Shown here: piece after piece, positions 41,385 to 42,307 of the stretch
How the letters are laid out: each line of letters starts with the position of its first letter
Position numbering within the stretch: position 1 is the first letter of the stretch
NCBI RefSeq assembly: GCF_010367435.1
Contig: NZ_WJWY01000019.1
Span: forward strand, 1 to 42,307
Source: Fusobacterium sp. IOR10
GTDB lineage: Bacteria; Fusobacteriota; Fusobacteriia; Fusobacteriales; Fusobacteriaceae
DNA length: 42,307 nucleotides
Direction: 5' to 3'
Position numbers and translations under genes: made by a program
The notes under the pieces: model-generated
What the model saw: the letters and a program-made list of their open reading frames with translations, nothing else
The model's database searches: none
What the model was told of the DNA's origin: nothing

Positions 41385-42063
41385 TTTTTTTCTCCCCTAA
41401 TAAATTAATTAAATCATTTTTTTCTAAACTTTTTTGACCTTTTTTTACTGTTATATAATTTTTTATTTCACTATCCTCTAATACCACGCTAATATTATCA
41501 TCTTCATATTTTTCCCCAGTATATCCATTAAAAACTATTCCTTGAATTTCAATTCCTTTTGTTTTTAAAAATTCTATTGTTAGCATAGTATGATTTATTC
41601 CTCCAACCTTAGTACTTGAAACTAAAATAATCGGTAATTTTAACTCTTTCATAATATCAAACATATAAACTTTATTTCTTATAACTGGAACGTATACTCC
41701 CCCTGCTCCTTCAACTATAACAGTTGAGTATTCTTTCTTTTTTATTTTTATTTTTTCATAAATTTTATTAATATCTATTTCCTTATTTTCCATTTCAGCT
41801 GCAAGATGAGGTGATACTTCTGGCATTAAAGTAACAGTACACATATCCTTATCATATTCAACTCCACTAAAATCACATACAAATTTAACATCTGGAGCTA
41901 TTATTTTATCAGCTTTATAAAAACATCCACTTTGAATAGGTTTATAATAACCTGCATTCTCCCTTTCTTTTAAAGCTTTGTAGAGTAAAGCACTTATGTA
42001 AGTTTTCCCTATATCTGTCCCTATCCCAGTAACAAAATATCCTGATTTTAATTCTTTTTCCAA
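41371..42063 (-). CDS. bioD: Dethiobiotin synthetase
   Basis: A 230-residue P-loop enzyme that closes the ureido ring from diaminopelargonate, CO2 and ATP. It shows the Walker A FVTGIGTDIGKTYISALL at the N-terminus, GYYKPIQSGC, VEGAGGVYVPV and ILVSSTKVGGINHTMLTIE, typical of BioD. The start is read as a TTG (42061-42063) because GGGAGTG lies eight bases upstream and the conserved sequence begins there. A longer open frame to 42192 runs into the IS element and is not coding. It is the first gene of the operon. Confidence 0.9.
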   Translation of the reverse strand: MEKELKSGYFVTGIGTDIGKTYISALLYKALKERENAGYYKPIQSGCFYKADKIIAPDVKFVCDFSGVEYDKDMCTVTLMPEVSPHLAAEMENKEIDINKIYEKIKIKKKEYSTVIVEGAGGVYVPVIRNKVYMFDIMKELKLPIILVSSTKVGGINHTMLTIEFLKTKGIEIQGIVFNGYTGEKYEDDNISVVLEDSEIKNYITVKKGQKSLEKNDLINLLGEKKNENK

Positions 42064-42100
42064 AAAAATCACTCCCTTTAAACTTTTATCAAACACAATC

Positions 42101-42157
42101 ATTATATATTTAAAATGGTTAATATTACAATAAAAAATATCTTGAAGGTTAACATTA
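42101..42157 (-). promoter_or_regulatory. Promoter and tandem operator candidate of the bio operon
   Basis: On the minus strand -35 TTGTAA (42125-42130), an 18-base spacer and -10 TATAAT (42101-42106). Two copies of TAAYATTAACC (plus-strand GGTTAAYATTA at 42117-42127 and 42147-42157) lie 30 bases apart in the same orientation. One is mainly within the spacer and the other upstream of the -35. TTAACC resembles the half-site of Gram-positive BirA operators, but the two copies are direct, not inverted. Confidence 0.55.
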
Positions 42158-42182
42158 AGAAATATAAAAAAGTCCCCCTTAA

Positions 42183-42207
42183 TGTAGTGCACCCAAAATC
42201 TTAGACA
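42183..42207 (+). repeat. IS left terminal inverted repeat
   Basis: The 25-mer begins TGTAGTGCACCC and ends CTTAGACA. It matches the reverse complement of 103-127 at 20 of 25 positions. Confidence 0.75.
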
Positions 42208-42231
42208 AATAAGATGGAGGGTGCATTTCTT

Positions 42232-42307
42232 ATGTCCAAATTAACAAATAAACAAAAAATAGAAATTTATGAAAGAAGGTTGAAAGGAGAAACAGTAAAA
42301 TCTTTAG
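42232..42307 (+). CDS. IS3-family transposase OrfA, N-terminal fragment (cut by window edge)
   Basis: An open frame from the ATG at 42232 to the window edge encodes 25 residues starting MSKLTNKQKIEIYERRLKG. This is the first helix region of the IS150-group OrfA helix-turn-helix protein, which precedes OrfB and is normally joined to it by programmed frameshifting. GGAGG lies 11 bases upstream. It is truncated only by the end of the window. Confidence 0.75.
   Translation, partial: MSKLTNKQKIEIYERRLKGETVKSL

Larger units (their letters stand above)
42183..42307 (+). mobile_element. 5' end of an IS3-family (IS150-like) insertion sequence
   Basis: The element starts with TGTAGTGCACCC (inverted repeat 42183-42207) and continues into an OrfA-like frame. 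It is in the same orientation as the IS fragment at the left edge. It was inserted about 53 bases upstream of the bio promoter -35 box, leaving that promoter intact. The rest lies outside the window. Confidence 0.8.

Noticed and set aside
42064-42192. N-terminal extension of bioD by 43 codons
   Set aside because: The extension runs through the bio promoter into the IS terminal repeat, and the SD and conserved start point to the TTG at 42061-42063.
1-42307. Composite transposon carrying the 42-kb segment
   Set aside because: The IS ends diverge, no matching target duplication is seen, and the cargo is core metabolism (accAD, pfkA, holA, rpiB, hom), not typical transposon cargo.

Overview
This strongly AT-rich window looks like chromosome from a fusobacterium (Fusobacterium or a close relative). 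Four things point that way: a complete hydroxyglutarate-type glutamate fermentation operon (hgdABC, gctAB, biotin-dependent Na+-pumping glutaconyl-CoA decarboxylase); LPS-type Kdo metabolism (kdsC) in a low-GC anaerobe; a BioC/BioG biotin pathway; and many Na+-coupled transporters. No rRNA, tRNA, CRISPR array or prophage was seen. Both ends lie inside IS3-family (IS150-like) elements in the same orientation: the 3' end of one at 1-127 and the 5' end of another at 42183-42307. The piece is therefore bounded by repeated IS copies.

Layout. 142-3907 (minus strand): DJ-1/PfpI protein, SlyD-like isomerase, rpiB and hit, then nhaC (Na+/H+ antiporter) behind its own promoter and a c-di-AMP (ydaO-type) riboswitch-like leader with a terminator. 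4086-6440: a single ORF fusing an Orn/Lys/Arg decarboxylase to an arginase. 6751-9469: kdsC, a YdcF/ElyC-like protein, an auxin-efflux-type carrier and a C_GCAxxG_C_C protein. 9554-13453 (minus): split chromate-type transporter, Na+/alanine symporter and an isolated hydE. 13591-17709: Zn/Cd P-type ATPase, holA and an exported CbiK-like chelatase. 17757-19599: an RHH-WYL regulator and an FAH-family hydrolase.

19649-28480 (minus) is the metabolic core, transcribed as gcdD-gcdC-gcdB-gctA-gctB-gcdA-hgdC-hgdA-hgdB. It has a consensus-like promoter and an IclR-type operator at 28521-28589. The iclR gene lies just upstream, and the Na+/glutamate symporter gltS diverges from it. Glutamate imported by GltS is processed, through steps encoded elsewhere (glutamate and hydroxyglutarate dehydrogenases), to 2-hydroxyglutarate. 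GctAB activates this to the CoA ester, HgdAB (activated by HgdC) dehydrates it, and GcdABCD decarboxylates glutaconyl-CoA to crotonyl-CoA while exporting Na+.

31212-34044 (minus) is an accD-accA-pfkA operon. 34172-35858 carries a chorismate mutase with what looks like a decayed prephenate-dehydratase tail, plus two lipoproteins. 35894-37548 holds a universal stress protein and homoserine dehydrogenase. 37619-42063 is a bioD-bioA-bioF-bioG-bioC operon whose promoter overlaps a tandem repeat that may be a biotin-responsive operator. Biotin made here would serve both the Gcd pump and acetyl-CoA carboxylase. Several start sites were moved from the longest ORF to the start best placed behind a Shine-Dalgarno (SD) sequence.
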